In this document: piece by piece, positions 53,940 to 63,221 of the stretch | Layout: each line of letters begins with the position of its first letter | Numbering within the stretch: position 1 is the first letter of the stretch | Assembly: GCA_040766325.1 (NCBI GenBank) | Contig: JAXGQR010000002.1 | Location: 62,001 to 126,000 of the forward strand | DNA: 64,000 bases | Direction of reading: 5' to 3' | Source of the DNA: Dehalobacterium sp040766325 | GTDB taxonomy: Bacteria; Bacillota; Dehalobacteriia; Dehalobacteriales; Dehalobacteriaceae | The notes under the pieces: generated by a model | The model's input: the letters and a program-made list of their open reading frames with translations, nothing else | Told to the model about the DNA's origin: nothing | The model's database searches: none | Program-made: the position numbers and the translations under genes

Positions 53940-54093
53940 AAATTATTCCTCAATCCCTTATTTTATCTTTATTCTTGGTTCTTTGGTTAGGAATTATTCC
54001 AGAAATGATTAAAAGAGTTATCATCAACGGATAGTATTATTTTAGCAGATTCTTCAAACTCATCATACAAAAATTTGGCATCCTTTGCCCCAC

Positions 54094-54684
54094 TTACAAA
54101 ACAAGGATATTCTGGGCGGTTAGTGCGTGATAAACAAGCACCTTGTTTTCAGATTCTAATACTTCAACTCGACAGCATTCTTGCTTTAAGTAAGCAAGCT
54201 CCGGTTGATTATTCCATTCATAAACCATGGTCTCAAGGTCTATCCCATGCGGCAAGCTCATGACCCAAATGTGATGTCCTGTGTCCTCCTGGAAAGCAAC
54301 CTCCACCTGGTTCTCACCGGCTGGAAAATTCTCATGAAGAAACCCAAGGACGTGATTCAAGAAAATAGACAGGCGATCTGTGATGTTTTCCTGATATCCC
54401 TCAAGTGTTGCTAAACTTTGTTCCACCTGAAAGGAGAGCTTGATATCATAATGTTTGCTTTTTTGCAGCACCAGGAGCAATGCTATCACCAAATATGGAT
54501 TTTTTAGTCTCGTTATTATGCTAATTTCCTGGATCTCCTGATAAATTTCTTTAATATAGGCTATTGCCTTTTCCTCTTTATTTAATTGCAGGTAACCTAA
54601 AATTATCTGTAGGTGATTCAAAAAGTCATGTCTATCTTCCCGATAGAGACCTACCACTTCACGACATAAGTTATTTTGGTCCAC
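54094..54684 (-). CDS. spo0B: Spo0B-like sporulation phosphotransferase
   Basis: 196 residues. EDRHDFLNHLQIILGYLQLNK is the Spo0B alpha-hairpin with the phospho-accepting His (about residue 19), followed by a degenerate kinase-like alpha/beta domain lacking ATP-binding boxes. Carries phosphate from Spo0F to Spo0A. Location between rpmA and obg matches Bacillus spo0B. GTG start with GAGGTGG upstream. Confidence 0.82.
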   Translation of the reverse strand: MDQNNLCREVVGLYREDRHDFLNHLQIILGYLQLNKEEKAIAYIKEIYQEIQEISIITRLKNPYLVIALLLVLQKSKHYDIKLSFQVEQSLATLEGYQENITDRLSIFLNHVLGFLHENFPAGENQVEVAFQEDTGHHIWVMSLPHGIDLETMVYEWNNQPELAYLKQECCRVEVLESENKVLVYHALTAQNILVL

Positions 54685-54794
54685 TTGGGTCCCGCCACCT
54701 CCTCATCATTTTATTCTGTGTTTTCGGCCTAATCCCTTTAATTAACTTTCTTTTATCCTCAAAAAAATATGTCATTTCAAAAATCATTGTCTAT

Positions 54795-54830
54795 AAAAAA
54801 AGGTTGTTGATATTTATCAACAACCTTTTC
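54795..54830 (-). terminator. Terminator after rpmA
   Basis: AAAAGGTTGTTGATA and TATCAACAACCTTTT arms, T-run on the minus strand; separates ribosomal protein genes from spo0B. Confidence 0.88.
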
Positions 54831-54845
54831 GTCCAATTGTAAGTT

Positions 54846-55112
54846 TTAGATAGCAGCTGTTTCTCCATAAACACTGACTTGCTTTTTCGTTTGGCTTTTC
54901 CGCTCAAACTTCACATAACCGTCCGTCTTAGCAAATAAGGTATCATCTTTACCCAATCCAACATTAACTCCCGGGTGGAATTTGGTACCCCTTTGGCGAA
55001 CAATAATGCTACCTGCCGTAACAAACTGTCCATCAGAACGTTTTAATCCCAAACGTTGCGCTGCACTGTCGCGACCATTCCTTGAACTACCTCCGGCCTT
55101 TTTGTGTGCCAT
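54846..55112 (-). CDS. rpmA: 50S ribosomal protein L27
   Basis: 88 residues, MAHKKAGGSSRNGRDSAAQRLGLKR... It lacks the N-terminal leader (F-F-A type) that most Firmicute L27 proteins have cut off by the Prp protease. Consistently there is no prp (ysxB) gene between rplU and rpmA. AAGGAGGTGGGATCTG upstream of ATG. Confidence 0.97.
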   Translation of the reverse strand: MAHKKAGGSSRNGRDSAAQRLGLKRSDGQFVTAGSIIVRQRGTKFHPGVNVGLGKDDTLFAKTDGYVKFERKSQTKKQVSVYGETAAI

Positions 55113-55126
55113 CAGATCCCACCTCC

Positions 55127-55438
55127 TTAAGCTTCAATTTTTTCTACTAATAGTTTTGTAAAGGGCTGACGATGGCCCTGTTTTTTACGAATATTCTTTT
55201 TCGGTTTGTATTTGAAAACAGTGATTTTTTTACCTTTACCCTGTCCCAATACCCTAAAGATCACCTTAGCTCCGTCTACAAGGGGGGAGCCAACAGTTAA
55301 AGCACCTTCCTTGCTGACTGCTAATACCTTATCGATTTCCACAGTTTGTTCTTCTTCTACATTAAGCTTTTCCACTCTGATTACATCACCTTCGGCTACT
55401 TTATATTGCTTGCCGCCGGTTTCAACGATCGCGTACAT
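55127..55438 (-). CDS. rplU: 50S ribosomal protein L21
   Basis: 103 residues, MYAIVETGGKQYKVAEGDVIRVEKL... ending with KKQGHRQPFTKLLVEKIEA. Binds 23S rRNA. 14 bases upstream of rpmA. An 84-nt leader precedes it; a regulatory L21 leader structure is possible but I could not confirm one. Confidence 0.97.
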   Translation of the reverse strand: MYAIVETGGKQYKVAEGDVIRVEKLNVEEEQTVEIDKVLAVSKEGALTVGSPLVDGAKVIFRVLGQGKGKKITVFKYKPKKNIRKKQGHRQPFTKLLVEKIEA

Positions 55439-55528
55439 CTTGCACCTCCTGACGTCAAATACTCGCTCTGTTTTGGTGGTCTCAGACTCTTATACCTTAC
55501 AAATGCGGTTTCAAAACGTAACAGACTA

Positions 55529-55557
55529 ATTCTAGCATAACCTTTAATTGATGTCAA
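55529..55557 (-). promoter_or_regulatory. Sigma-A promoter of rplU-rpmA
   Basis: TTGACA (55557-55552), 17 bases, TAGAAT (55534-55529); the -35 overlaps the rng stop codon. Confidence 0.88.
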
Positions 55558-57245
55558 GGTGCAGAAATGATAATTGCTTTGGCAAAAGTCCGATAAATTT
55601 GTGATATCTCCACCAATATTTCCTGACCTATAAAACTTTCCCCTTCGACAATATCAATCACAAATCCATCAATGCGCCCGATCCCATTTCCCTGATAGCC
55701 CATATGAGCCTCTTCTACCTTGATTAAAAGTCTTTGTCCGATCTGAACCGGAATCACCTGTTTTGAAACCTCATCCGGGTCATAAGCAGGCCGAATCATG
55801 GTTTCGTCCATGCGCATACCGGGCATACCTTTAATAATAATGATTTTTCCGGTCCGTTGTTCTAAATCTTTTAAATTATGACCTCCTGGGCCAATAAGAT
55901 ATGCAGCCACAGAGGGATTCGCTTCCACAAAAATAGCCGATGCACCAGTATCTTCACTCAAAGTCAGGATTTCTTTCTTGGCTGCCAGGGACACAGTTTC
56001 CTCTGAGAGGACCTTCCCTTTGCCGTCACAAAAAGGACAGGCCTTCTGTAAGACATGGGACAAGTCCTGTCCAACCTTTTTGCGTGTCATTTCCAACAGA
56101 CCTAATTGAGTAAACCCTAAAATATTACTTTTGGTTTTATCCTTTTTGATTTCATTTTCTAAGGCTTCCAGCACTAATGTCTTGTGCTGTGGAATTTCCA
56201 TATCAATAAAATCAATAATAATTATTCCTCCAATATTTCTCACGCGCAGTTGGCGTACGATTTCAACAGTAGCTTCCAGATTTGTCTTCAGTACCGTATC
56301 GGAGAGATTCGTGGTACCGACATATTTTCCTGTGTTCACGTCAATAGCCGTTAATGCCTCTGTCTGATCCAGAATCAAATACCCACCGGACTTTAACCAA
56401 ACCTTTTGTTTCATCGCCTTTGCAATTTGAGCGGGAATTTCATAAATGGAAAATATCTCTTTCTCGTCTTTAATTACAACCCGATTTTTCATCGAGGGTA
56501 CCGTAAGATCCAGAATATCCAGTATTTTTTCATAGTCTTCCTTAGAACTTACTAAGACACGATCTACATCATCTGTTAAAGTATCCCGGACAATACGTTG
56601 AAGCAGTTCCAAATCCTTATGAATCACTTGGGGTGCAGTGCTGCGCAAGGCTTTATTTTGAATCTTTTTCCAGAGATTCATCAGCATTTTCACATCAGAG
56701 GCAAGCTCCTCATGAGACATTCCTTCAGCTACGGTGCGTACGATTAACCCCATGCCTTCAGGTTTTACCTCTTCAGCTAAAGCTTTCAAACGCTTTCTTT
56801 CCCCTTCGGTGACAATGCGTCGGGAAATCCCAATATACTCCACCGTAGGCATCAACACCAAATATCGGCCTGGCAAGGTCAAATGAGTTGTCACTCGAGC
56901 GCCTTTGGTGCCTACCGGTTCTTTGGCAACCTGGACAAGAATCTCCTGCCCCTCTTTTAGCACCTCACCAATGGAATATTGGCAGTGTTCTTGTTCGCTT
57001 TCATCATCACCGGTACGCTGAGGCACTGCATCTTCAACATAAAGAAAACTATTTTTCTCCAATCCGATATCCACAAAAGCCGCCTGCATCCCGGGCAAAA
57101 CATTTTCTACTAAACCCTTGTAGATATTACCGGCAATGCGCCGGTTATTAGTCCGTTCAATATAAATCTCCGCCAATAGATGATCTTCAACTACGGCGAC
57201 AGCAGTCTCATCTGGCTCAGTTTTAATTAATATCTCTTTATACAC
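55554..57245 (-). CDS. rng: Ribonuclease E/G family endoribonuclease
   Basis: 563 residues. S1-type domain at about 35-125, then the RNase E/G catalytic core with TAIDVNTGKYVG (metal-binding Asp), IIIIDFIDMEIPQHK (second Asp) and a CPFCDGKGKV zinc-link motif, and a C-terminal TRAM-like extension (LLIKVEEAHMGYQGNGIGRIDGFVIDI) that shields the site. Processes rRNA and mRNA. Start GTG at 57245 (VYKEILIK) with AGGAT upstream. Confidence 0.94.
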   Translation of the reverse strand: MYKEILIKTEPDETAVAVVEDHLLAEIYIERTNNRRIAGNIYKGLVENVLPGMQAAFVDIGLEKNSFLYVEDAVPQRTGDDESEQEHCQYSIGEVLKEGQEILVQVAKEPVGTKGARVTTHLTLPGRYLVLMPTVEYIGISRRIVTEGERKRLKALAEEVKPEGMGLIVRTVAEGMSHEELASDVKMLMNLWKKIQNKALRSTAPQVIHKDLELLQRIVRDTLTDDVDRVLVSSKEDYEKILDILDLTVPSMKNRVVIKDEKEIFSIYEIPAQIAKAMKQKVWLKSGGYLILDQTEALTAIDVNTGKYVGTTNLSDTVLKTNLEATVEIVRQLRVRNIGGIIIIDFIDMEIPQHKTLVLEALENEIKKDKTKSNILGFTQLGLLEMTRKKVGQDLSHVLQKACPFCDGKGKVLSEETVSLAAKKEILTLSEDTGASAIFVEANPSVAAYLIGPGGHNLKDLEQRTGKIIIIKGMPGMRMDETMIRPAYDPDEVSKQVIPVQIGQRLLIKVEEAHMGYQGNGIGRIDGFVIDIVEGESFIGQEILVEISQIYRTFAKAIIISAP

Positions 57246-57266
57246 GAGAAACACATCCTACAAAGC

Positions 57267-57959
57267 TTATTTCGTCTGCCAAAGATCGGTCAATTTTGCC
57301 CCATCGGTACTTTTTTCGATAAACAATTCGACCCGGGTAATCTCCAGGATTTCACAATCACTCAGGCCTAAAGCATCTACCACTTCTTGGGGCCTGACAT
57401 TTCCCAAGTTGCCCATACGCAAGTCTGTTTCAAACAGAATCCTTTGAGAGGTCTCCATACGGTAAGTCAAGCTCAAAATTCCCGGTCTGATGTCAAACTC
57501 TTTTCTTCTTTTAGGAGAGCTTCTTTCGATAATGATTTCTTGCTGAGCAAAAAGTTCTTTAATTTTTTGGTCCAGTTCCTCCTGGGTTATTGCCTCTTTC
57601 ATTTGCACCAGAACTTGATAAGAAGCACCATTAACCACTGCCATTAATGATGGGGCATTCTGGGGAATTTCCCGGCATTCCAAAATCTCAATGCCCACAG
57701 GGCAATTTTCCTGTATTCTTCTTTGGAATTCCTGAGGAGCCACTGCTTCATCTAATTCTACATCAAAATATTCACAGGTACTGGCTACACCCACCGACTT
57801 AGCAGTAGCGAAACCAATTTGAGGGTGGGGGTTAAATCCCTGGGAATAGGTAACAGGCAGCTGAGCCCTCCTCAAAGTTCGCTCCATTACCTTTAACAAA
57901 TCTAGATGGGAGAGAAATCTGCTCTTCCCTGTGATCGCAAAGCGTGATCGTATGCGCAT
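57267..57959 (-). CDS. TIGR03936 family radical-SAM-associated protein (DUF2344)
   Basis: 230 residues beginning MRIRSRFAITGKSRFLSHLDLLKVMERTLRRA and SQGFNPHPQIGFA, the family signature. Always next to a TIGR03960-type radical SAM gene or fused to it, as here. ATG at 57959 shares its A with the TAA of that gene and uses GGAGGG. Function unknown; tRNA or ribosome-linked modification is suspected from context. Confidence 0.9.
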   Translation of the reverse strand: MRIRSRFAITGKSRFLSHLDLLKVMERTLRRAQLPVTYSQGFNPHPQIGFATAKSVGVASTCEYFDVELDEAVAPQEFQRRIQENCPVGIEILECREIPQNAPSLMAVVNGASYQVLVQMKEAITQEELDQKIKELFAQQEIIIERSSPKRRKEFDIRPGILSLTYRMETSQRILFETDLRMGNLGNVRPQEVVDALGLSDCEILEITRVELFIEKSTDGAKLTDLWQTK

Positions 57960-59827
57960 TATTTTCCTCCCTCTAATAACTTCGGCCAAAGGTCCATTTT
58001 AGGACACACACCGCATCCATGGCAGAGATTCTCCCGACAATCCAGGGTGGTGGTTTCTTCCAAGGACTTGTGATACTCTTTCAAAAGCCATTTTTTTGAG
58101 ACACCGCTAGACAGATGATCCCAAGGTAAGACCTCGTCCTCACCAAAATGGCGATTGGCAAAAAAGGTAGGATCCAATCCACAGGTCGCAAAAGCTTCGA
58201 TCCACAGATGATATTTAAAATGTTCCGACCAGCCGTCAAATTTACACCCTGATTGCCAAGCCTTCTCCAAAACATCCCCCAGCCTTCGATCGCCACGGGC
58301 AAAGGCTGCTTCCAAAAAGCTCACTTCCACATCATGATAGTGAAATGTCACATTTTTCATGGCACGAAGCTTGTTTTTTAAGTAATGCTGTTTTTCCCGC
58401 AGTGAGTCTGCCTCTTCCTGTCCTAACCATTGGAAAGGGGTATGAGCTTTAGGCACAAAAGACGAAGCACTGATAGTTACGGAAATAGGTTTTTTTATGC
58501 CTTTAGGTTTGACTCTCTGGCCAATGCTTAAGATTTTTGCAGCCAAATCAGCAATACCATCTAAATCTTCATATGTTTCTGTTGGTAGGCCGATCATGAA
58601 ATAAAGCTTAAGAGACGTCCAGCCTTGGGAAAATGCCGCTGTCGCCGTATCCAGGATATCCTTTTCGGTAACTCCTTTATTAATCACATCTCTAAGACGC
58701 TGAGAGCCCGCCTCCGGCGCAAAGGTTAAACCGCTTTTCCGCACCTGTTGTACTTTTTGAGCCAGATCCACAGAAAAAGCGTCCACTCTGAGGGAAGGTA
58801 AGGAAATACCTACCTTACGTTCTTGGAAACGGTTTAATAATTCTTTGATTAAAGAATCAATACAAGTATAATCCAGGGAGCTTAAGGATGTAAGAGCGAT
58901 TTCGTCATAACCGGTACTCCCGATTAAGGTCTGTGCCTGATCAAGCAACTTTTCTACACTTCGTTCTCGCACCGGTCGATAAATTACACCGGCTTGACAA
59001 AAACGGCAGCCACGGGAGCAGCCCCTCAAGACTTCCAACATTACCCGATCATGGATAGCTTCGGTATTAGGTACGATGGTCTTTTCGGGAAAGTCTGCTT
59101 CCGAAAAATCAGCAATTACTCTTTTGTAGACAGTCTCCGGTACATCTGCTTCCAGCACCTTAACCTCGTGAATCAAGCCATTTTCCAGATAGCAGGGCTG
59201 ATAAAATTGTGGGACATAAACCCCTTGAATCTGTGCTGCTTTTTTCAAAAATTGATCCTTCTTGAAATTTTCATTCTTACTTTTCTCATCTTTTAACAAA
59301 TCCATAATTTCCAGCAGCACTTCTTCGCCTTCGCCTAAAACAAATAAATCAATGAAATTCGCTAAAGGCTCCGGATTGTAGGCACAAGGCCCTCCTGCAA
59401 TAATTAGGGGAAAACGGTTATCCCGATCTTTCGAACGAAGGGGAATCCCTGATAAATCTATCATATTAAGAATATTGGTATAGCTCATTTCATATTGAAG
59501 GGTAAATCCTAAGAGATCAAATTCTTTTAAAGGACGATTCGATTCCCAACTAAACAAAGGAATCTGATGGGTGCGCATTAATTCCTCCATATCAACCATA
59601 GGAGCAAAGGAGCGTTCCATTAAGTAATCATCCTGTTGGTTAACCACATGATATAAAATGCGTAGCCCTAAATGGGACATGCCGATTTCATACAAATCCG
59701 GAAATAGAAAAGCTGATTTAATTCGGCAATTATCCCAATCTTTTTTAATTATATTCCATTCATCACCGATATATTGACTTGGTTTGATAACTTTAGGCAA
59801 AATATGTTGTGCAATAAACTCCTGCAT
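57959..59827 (-). CDS. TIGR03960 family B12-binding-type radical SAM protein
   Basis: 622 residues. N-terminal cobalamin-binding-like domain (about 30-190, FLFPDLYEIGMSHLGLRILYHVVN and IIAGGPCAYNPEPLANFIDLFVLGEGEE), radical SAM core with EVLRGCSRGCRFCQAGVIYRPVRERS, and a C-terminal part with CRENLCHGCGVC, an additional Cys set. Reaction unknown. GAGGAAAAA upstream of ATG. Confidence 0.92.
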   Translation of the reverse strand: MQEFIAQHILPKVIKPSQYIGDEWNIIKKDWDNCRIKSAFLFPDLYEIGMSHLGLRILYHVVNQQDDYLMERSFAPMVDMEELMRTHQIPLFSWESNRPLKEFDLLGFTLQYEMSYTNILNMIDLSGIPLRSKDRDNRFPLIIAGGPCAYNPEPLANFIDLFVLGEGEEVLLEIMDLLKDEKSKNENFKKDQFLKKAAQIQGVYVPQFYQPCYLENGLIHEVKVLEADVPETVYKRVIADFSEADFPEKTIVPNTEAIHDRVMLEVLRGCSRGCRFCQAGVIYRPVRERSVEKLLDQAQTLIGSTGYDEIALTSLSSLDYTCIDSLIKELLNRFQERKVGISLPSLRVDAFSVDLAQKVQQVRKSGLTFAPEAGSQRLRDVINKGVTEKDILDTATAAFSQGWTSLKLYFMIGLPTETYEDLDGIADLAAKILSIGQRVKPKGIKKPISVTISASSFVPKAHTPFQWLGQEEADSLREKQHYLKNKLRAMKNVTFHYHDVEVSFLEAAFARGDRRLGDVLEKAWQSGCKFDGWSEHFKYHLWIEAFATCGLDPTFFANRHFGEDEVLPWDHLSSGVSKKWLLKEYHKSLEETTTLDCRENLCHGCGVCPKMDLWPKLLEGGK

Positions 59828-60036
59828 TTTTTCCTCCCTATTCCGTTTGACGTCTCAGGCACATTCGATTAAGTGAGGTTTTTAACAGTAGGTGTTTTCT
59901 TCATCCTCAACTGTTAGTTACTTAATCCAATCAGTAACCCTTTTATTAATATATTATAGCCAGCTTTTATTTGAATAAGCAATCCGACAAGTGTTTTATG
60001 CACTTTAGCATTCAACAAATAAAGAAAATTTTCCTG

Positions 60037-60924
60037 CTAGCTACCCTTCTTCCCTAAAACTTCTCCTAGGGTAATATCCCCAAAACCTTGGAAAACCATG
60101 TTAATCAAGGTTTTCTCCGTGATCATGCCTAATAATTGTCCTTGATAATTTAATACAAATACGAGATGATATTGAAATGGCACCATTCGCAATATGATTT
60201 TTTTTAAGGGAACCTGGGGATAGGCGACCAAGATAACTCCCGGTAAAAATCCATCTTCTTTTATTTCTTTTTCCTTCTGGGCCAGATAGCTCATAAAACC
60301 AAGCAAAGCCATTTTTTGTTCTTGCTTATTAATAATGAATAAATAAGCTGCAATGATCCACCAATGAAAGTTTGCCCAATTTTGACTTAAGGCCCAGGCC
60401 CCATAAATAAAAAAAAATGCGGCACCTATTTGTCCCAAGAAAAAAATCAGTTTGGTTGTTGAATAATAACTGATAAGGGAGGACAAAACCCCACGTAGAA
60501 TACGGCCACCATCAAAAGGCCATATGGGGATCAGGTTAAAACAACCGATGATTAGGGTTGCCTGACACAGAAATAGCCAAGTCTTTTCAGGTCCAAGATC
60601 AAAATAGAGAAAAAGTCCAAAAAGACCCGCCAACAAAAAGTTCACACCAGGCCCGGCCAATGCGAGAGTTATTTCTTTTTTTAAACTCCCGCTATAGAGA
60701 TTTTCTATCCGCGCCACCCCTCCCAAGGGATGCAATTCTATGGTTCTTATCTTTATCCCCCAATACCGGGCAACCATCACATGTCCAAATTCATGAGCAG
60801 TCAGAATCAAAAAAACCAGCACAGCCTGGGTTCCAATCCCCAGAATAAAACAAATTATAAATAGCAGGGGTAAGAACTTCGATACCCTGATCCGGATACC
60901 GAATACTTGACCTATTCCCATCAT
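60037..60924 (-). CDS. Site-2 protease, SpoIVFB type (M50)
   Basis: 295 residues with six helices, the zinc motif LTAHEFGHVMVARYWG (HExxH) and NLIPIWPFDGGRIL (third ligand Asp), plus a C-terminal CBS-like domain (about 210-295). In spore formers it cleaves pro-sigma-K inside the mother cell. Pairing with a SpoIVFA-like M23 gene just upstream supports this role. Confidence 0.9.
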   Translation of the reverse strand: MMGIGQVFGIRIRVSKFLPLLFIICFILGIGTQAVLVFLILTAHEFGHVMVARYWGIKIRTIELHPLGGVARIENLYSGSLKKEITLALAGPGVNFLLAGLFGLFLYFDLGPEKTWLFLCQATLIIGCFNLIPIWPFDGGRILRGVLSSLISYYSTTKLIFFLGQIGAAFFFIYGAWALSQNWANFHWWIIAAYLFIINKQEQKMALLGFMSYLAQKEKEIKEDGFLPGVILVAYPQVPLKKIILRMVPFQYHLVFVLNYQGQLLGMITEKTLINMVFQGFGDITLGEVLGKKGS

Positions 60925-60934
60925 ATCCCTATCA

Positions 60935-61573
60935 TCAAATGTCGGCTCGGCTGCTGCGCAAATAATCCAAAGGGTCTACCGGTGTACCTTTGACCCGAAT
61001 CTCAAAATGAATCTCCCCTCGACCTGTTTCTCCAATGGACTCTCCTTGTCTGATTTGTTGATTTTCATTGACCTTGATGTGCGCCAAATTACCATAAATG
61101 CTGATCAGCTCCGCGTTATGCTTAATAGTCACTTGATATCCTTGATGCATATCACCGGAGATCTTTTCCACAACCCCGGCCGCCCCGGCCTTCACCGGTT
61201 GGGTTTTTTGACCTTTGATATCAATCCCACCATGCCAAAAGCTTTCCTGATTGCCATTATCGGCAGTCCAACCAAAAGCTTGTGTCACAATTCCGGAAAC
61301 AGGTAAAACCATAGGTTCTAGTAAATTCGCATCACCGGTACTTAGGCTAATTACTTCTTGAATTGCCGGTGTCCAATCATTTTCAGGGGCCAGTGAAGAA
61401 ACGATGGCATCTCGTGTTATCTCTCCCAAGGAACTCTCTGAATCTATTAGCACCCAAATGAGTATCATAACCCATAAGGAAATTACCAACTGCCAAATCC
61501 ACTTTTTTCTTATTACTCTGCTCCAAACAAAAAATCTCTGTGCGCGGGATTCTCCATTTATTTTAATAGGCAT
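60935..61573 (-). CDS. SpoIVFA-like membrane protein with M23 peptidase domain
   Basis: 212 residues: basic cytoplasmic N-terminus, one membrane helix (about 25-45), and an M23/LytM domain (about 100-205; TQAFGWTADNGN..., HGGIDIKG, EKISGDMHQGYQVTIKH, GEIHFEIR). The His/Asp ligands are largely kept. In SpoIVFA this region restrains SpoIVFB. ATG at 61573 after GGAGGAG. Confidence 0.87.
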   Translation of the reverse strand: MPIKINGESRAQRFFVWSRVIRKKWIWQLVISLWVMILIWVLIDSESSLGEITRDAIVSSLAPENDWTPAIQEVISLSTGDANLLEPMVLPVSGIVTQAFGWTADNGNQESFWHGGIDIKGQKTQPVKAGAAGVVEKISGDMHQGYQVTIKHNAELISIYGNLAHIKVNENQQIRQGESIGETGRGEIHFEIRVKGTPVDPLDYLRSSRADI

Positions 61574-61645
61574 TCTTATCTCCTCCTGGGTATACAAGTC
61601 ATATATATATATATTGTTCCAGGAAGAAAGATATGAATAGAATCA

Positions 61646-62806
61646 TTAAAACAGAAGATTTTGTTTGTGGATATTAACGCTTAAGACCAAACCCATAGCG
61701 ATCATATTGCTTAACATTCCGCTTCCACCGTAAGTTAAAAAAGGCAAAGGAATCCCTGTGACAGGCATAATACCCATCGTCATCCCCGTATTGACAAAGA
61801 TTTGAAAGGCCAACATAGAAACAACACCGGTGACAATTAAGGTGCCAAACATATCTCGGGCTTCTTTAGCAATGAAAATCATCCTCCAAAATAAAATAAA
61901 GTATAGGCCTAAAACTCCAATACCACCTATAAAACCCAACTCCTCACCGATGGTGGAAAAAACGAAATCCGTATGATGTTCAGGTAAAAAATCACCTTGC
62001 ACTTGGGAGCCCTGCTGATACCCTTTTCCCCAAAACCCCCCTGAACCGATGGCAACCTTGGATTGGATCACATGATAACCGGCTCCTAAAGGATCCATAT
62101 CCGGATTAACAAAGATTACGAGGCGCAATAACTGATAGGGCTTAAAAGGAAGGGGAATAGGCAAATCCTCCGGTATCTTTTGAAAGCCATCGGAAGAAAT
62201 AAATAAAATTCCAAAAACAATCAATACTAAAAGAAAAGCAACGAGCAAGATGATGATAATAATTTTGGGATTAGTTCTCCCAATCCATAACATGCCCATA
62301 AGAATGGCTAAGAAAACCAGGGAGGTCCCTAAATCAGGTTGTCTGAGGATTAATAAAAAAGGAATCCCTACGTAAACAAAGCAAGGTATCAAATCCCAGA
62401 TGCTATCTAAGCGTTCCTGTCTTTTGACAAGAAAAGCCGCAAAACTAATAATAATAGCGATTTTGGCCAGCTCCGACGGTTGCAGATCAAAAAGTCCCAA
62501 ACTAATCCATCTTTGAGCACCCTTAGACTCATAGCCTATGACAAAAACGGCAAGTAACAAGATAATATTACCTACATAAATATAATTGCCAAAGCGTGCT
62601 AAGAAAGAATAATCGAAAGTAGAAATTAAAAACATGAGAAACAGACCTACCACTGCCCATAAAAGCTGTCGTTTAACAAAATAGTAGGAATCGTCAAAAA
62701 CATTGGCAGAGGCGCTACGTAAAACCACTAAGCTAACCAGGATAATGGCTAAAAGACTCACCATAAAAATCCAATCAATATTCTTTAAAAGTCGCGTGTT
62801 TAACAT
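61646..62806 (-). CDS. rodA: Rod-shape peptidoglycan polymerase RodA (SEDS family)
   Basis: 386 residues, ten helices, with LFDLQPSELAKI, RQPDLGTSLVF, GSGGFWGKGYQQGSQVQGDFLPEHHTDFVFSTIGEELGF (split motif region with the catalytic Asp) and VTGIPLPFLTYGGSGMLSNM. Polymerises lipid II for side-wall growth. Downstream of minD-minE as in many Clostridia. Confidence 0.94.
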   Translation of the reverse strand: MLNTRLLKNIDWIFMVSLLAIILVSLVVLRSASANVFDDSYYFVKRQLLWAVVGLFLMFLISTFDYSFLARFGNYIYVGNIILLLAVFVIGYESKGAQRWISLGLFDLQPSELAKIAIIISFAAFLVKRQERLDSIWDLIPCFVYVGIPFLLILRQPDLGTSLVFLAILMGMLWIGRTNPKIIIIILLVAFLLVLIVFGILFISSDGFQKIPEDLPIPLPFKPYQLLRLVIFVNPDMDPLGAGYHVIQSKVAIGSGGFWGKGYQQGSQVQGDFLPEHHTDFVFSTIGEELGFIGGIGVLGLYFILFWRMIFIAKEARDMFGTLIVTGVVSMLAFQIFVNTGMTMGIMPVTGIPLPFLTYGGSGMLSNMIAMGLVLSVNIHKQNLLF

Positions 62807-62882
62807 AAATATTCAGTATCCTCTAAAGTGATTTCTTTATTTAATTATATGCCTATTGAAAATTCGCCACAAGAGACAAAGT

Positions 62883-62908
62883 AAAAAAAGGGTTCGACCT
62901 CGAACCCG
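62883..62908 (-). terminator. Terminator after minE
   Basis: GGGTTCG-ACCT-CGAACCC with TTTTTTT on the minus strand. Confidence 0.9.
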
Positions 62909-62932
62909 ATAATGTTATATGATTACTACTGT

Positions 62933-63208
62933 TTAAGCCTGACGTCTCATACCTAAAATTGGTATATTAGCCACTAACGCAATGGAATCGTCTTCCGTGG
63001 AATTCAACGAAACCTCCAATGATGTCTGATCTATCTCCAAATACTTATTAATTACATCAATCAAATCTTCTTTCAAGCGCTCCATGATTTCAGGAGAAAC
63101 ATTTGATCGATCATGTACTAAAACGAGACGCAAACGATCCTTTGCAATTTTTTTACTGTTTCCGTTTTCTTTACCAAAGAAACGACCTATAAAGTCGCTC
63201 AGACTCAT
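62933..63208 (-). CDS. minE: Cell division topological specificity factor MinE
   Basis: 91 residues: membrane-targeting start MSLSDFIGRFFGK, MinD-contact helix KDRLRLVLVHDRSNVSPEIMERLKEDLIDVI, and the C-terminal dimer domain. Drives MinD ATPase to place the division site. 13 bases after minD. Confidence 0.95.
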   Translation of the reverse strand: MSLSDFIGRFFGKENGNSKKIAKDRLRLVLVHDRSNVSPEIMERLKEDLIDVINKYLEIDQTSLEVSLNSTEDDSIALVANIPILGMRRQA

Positions 63209-63221
63209 CTCCCCACCTCCT

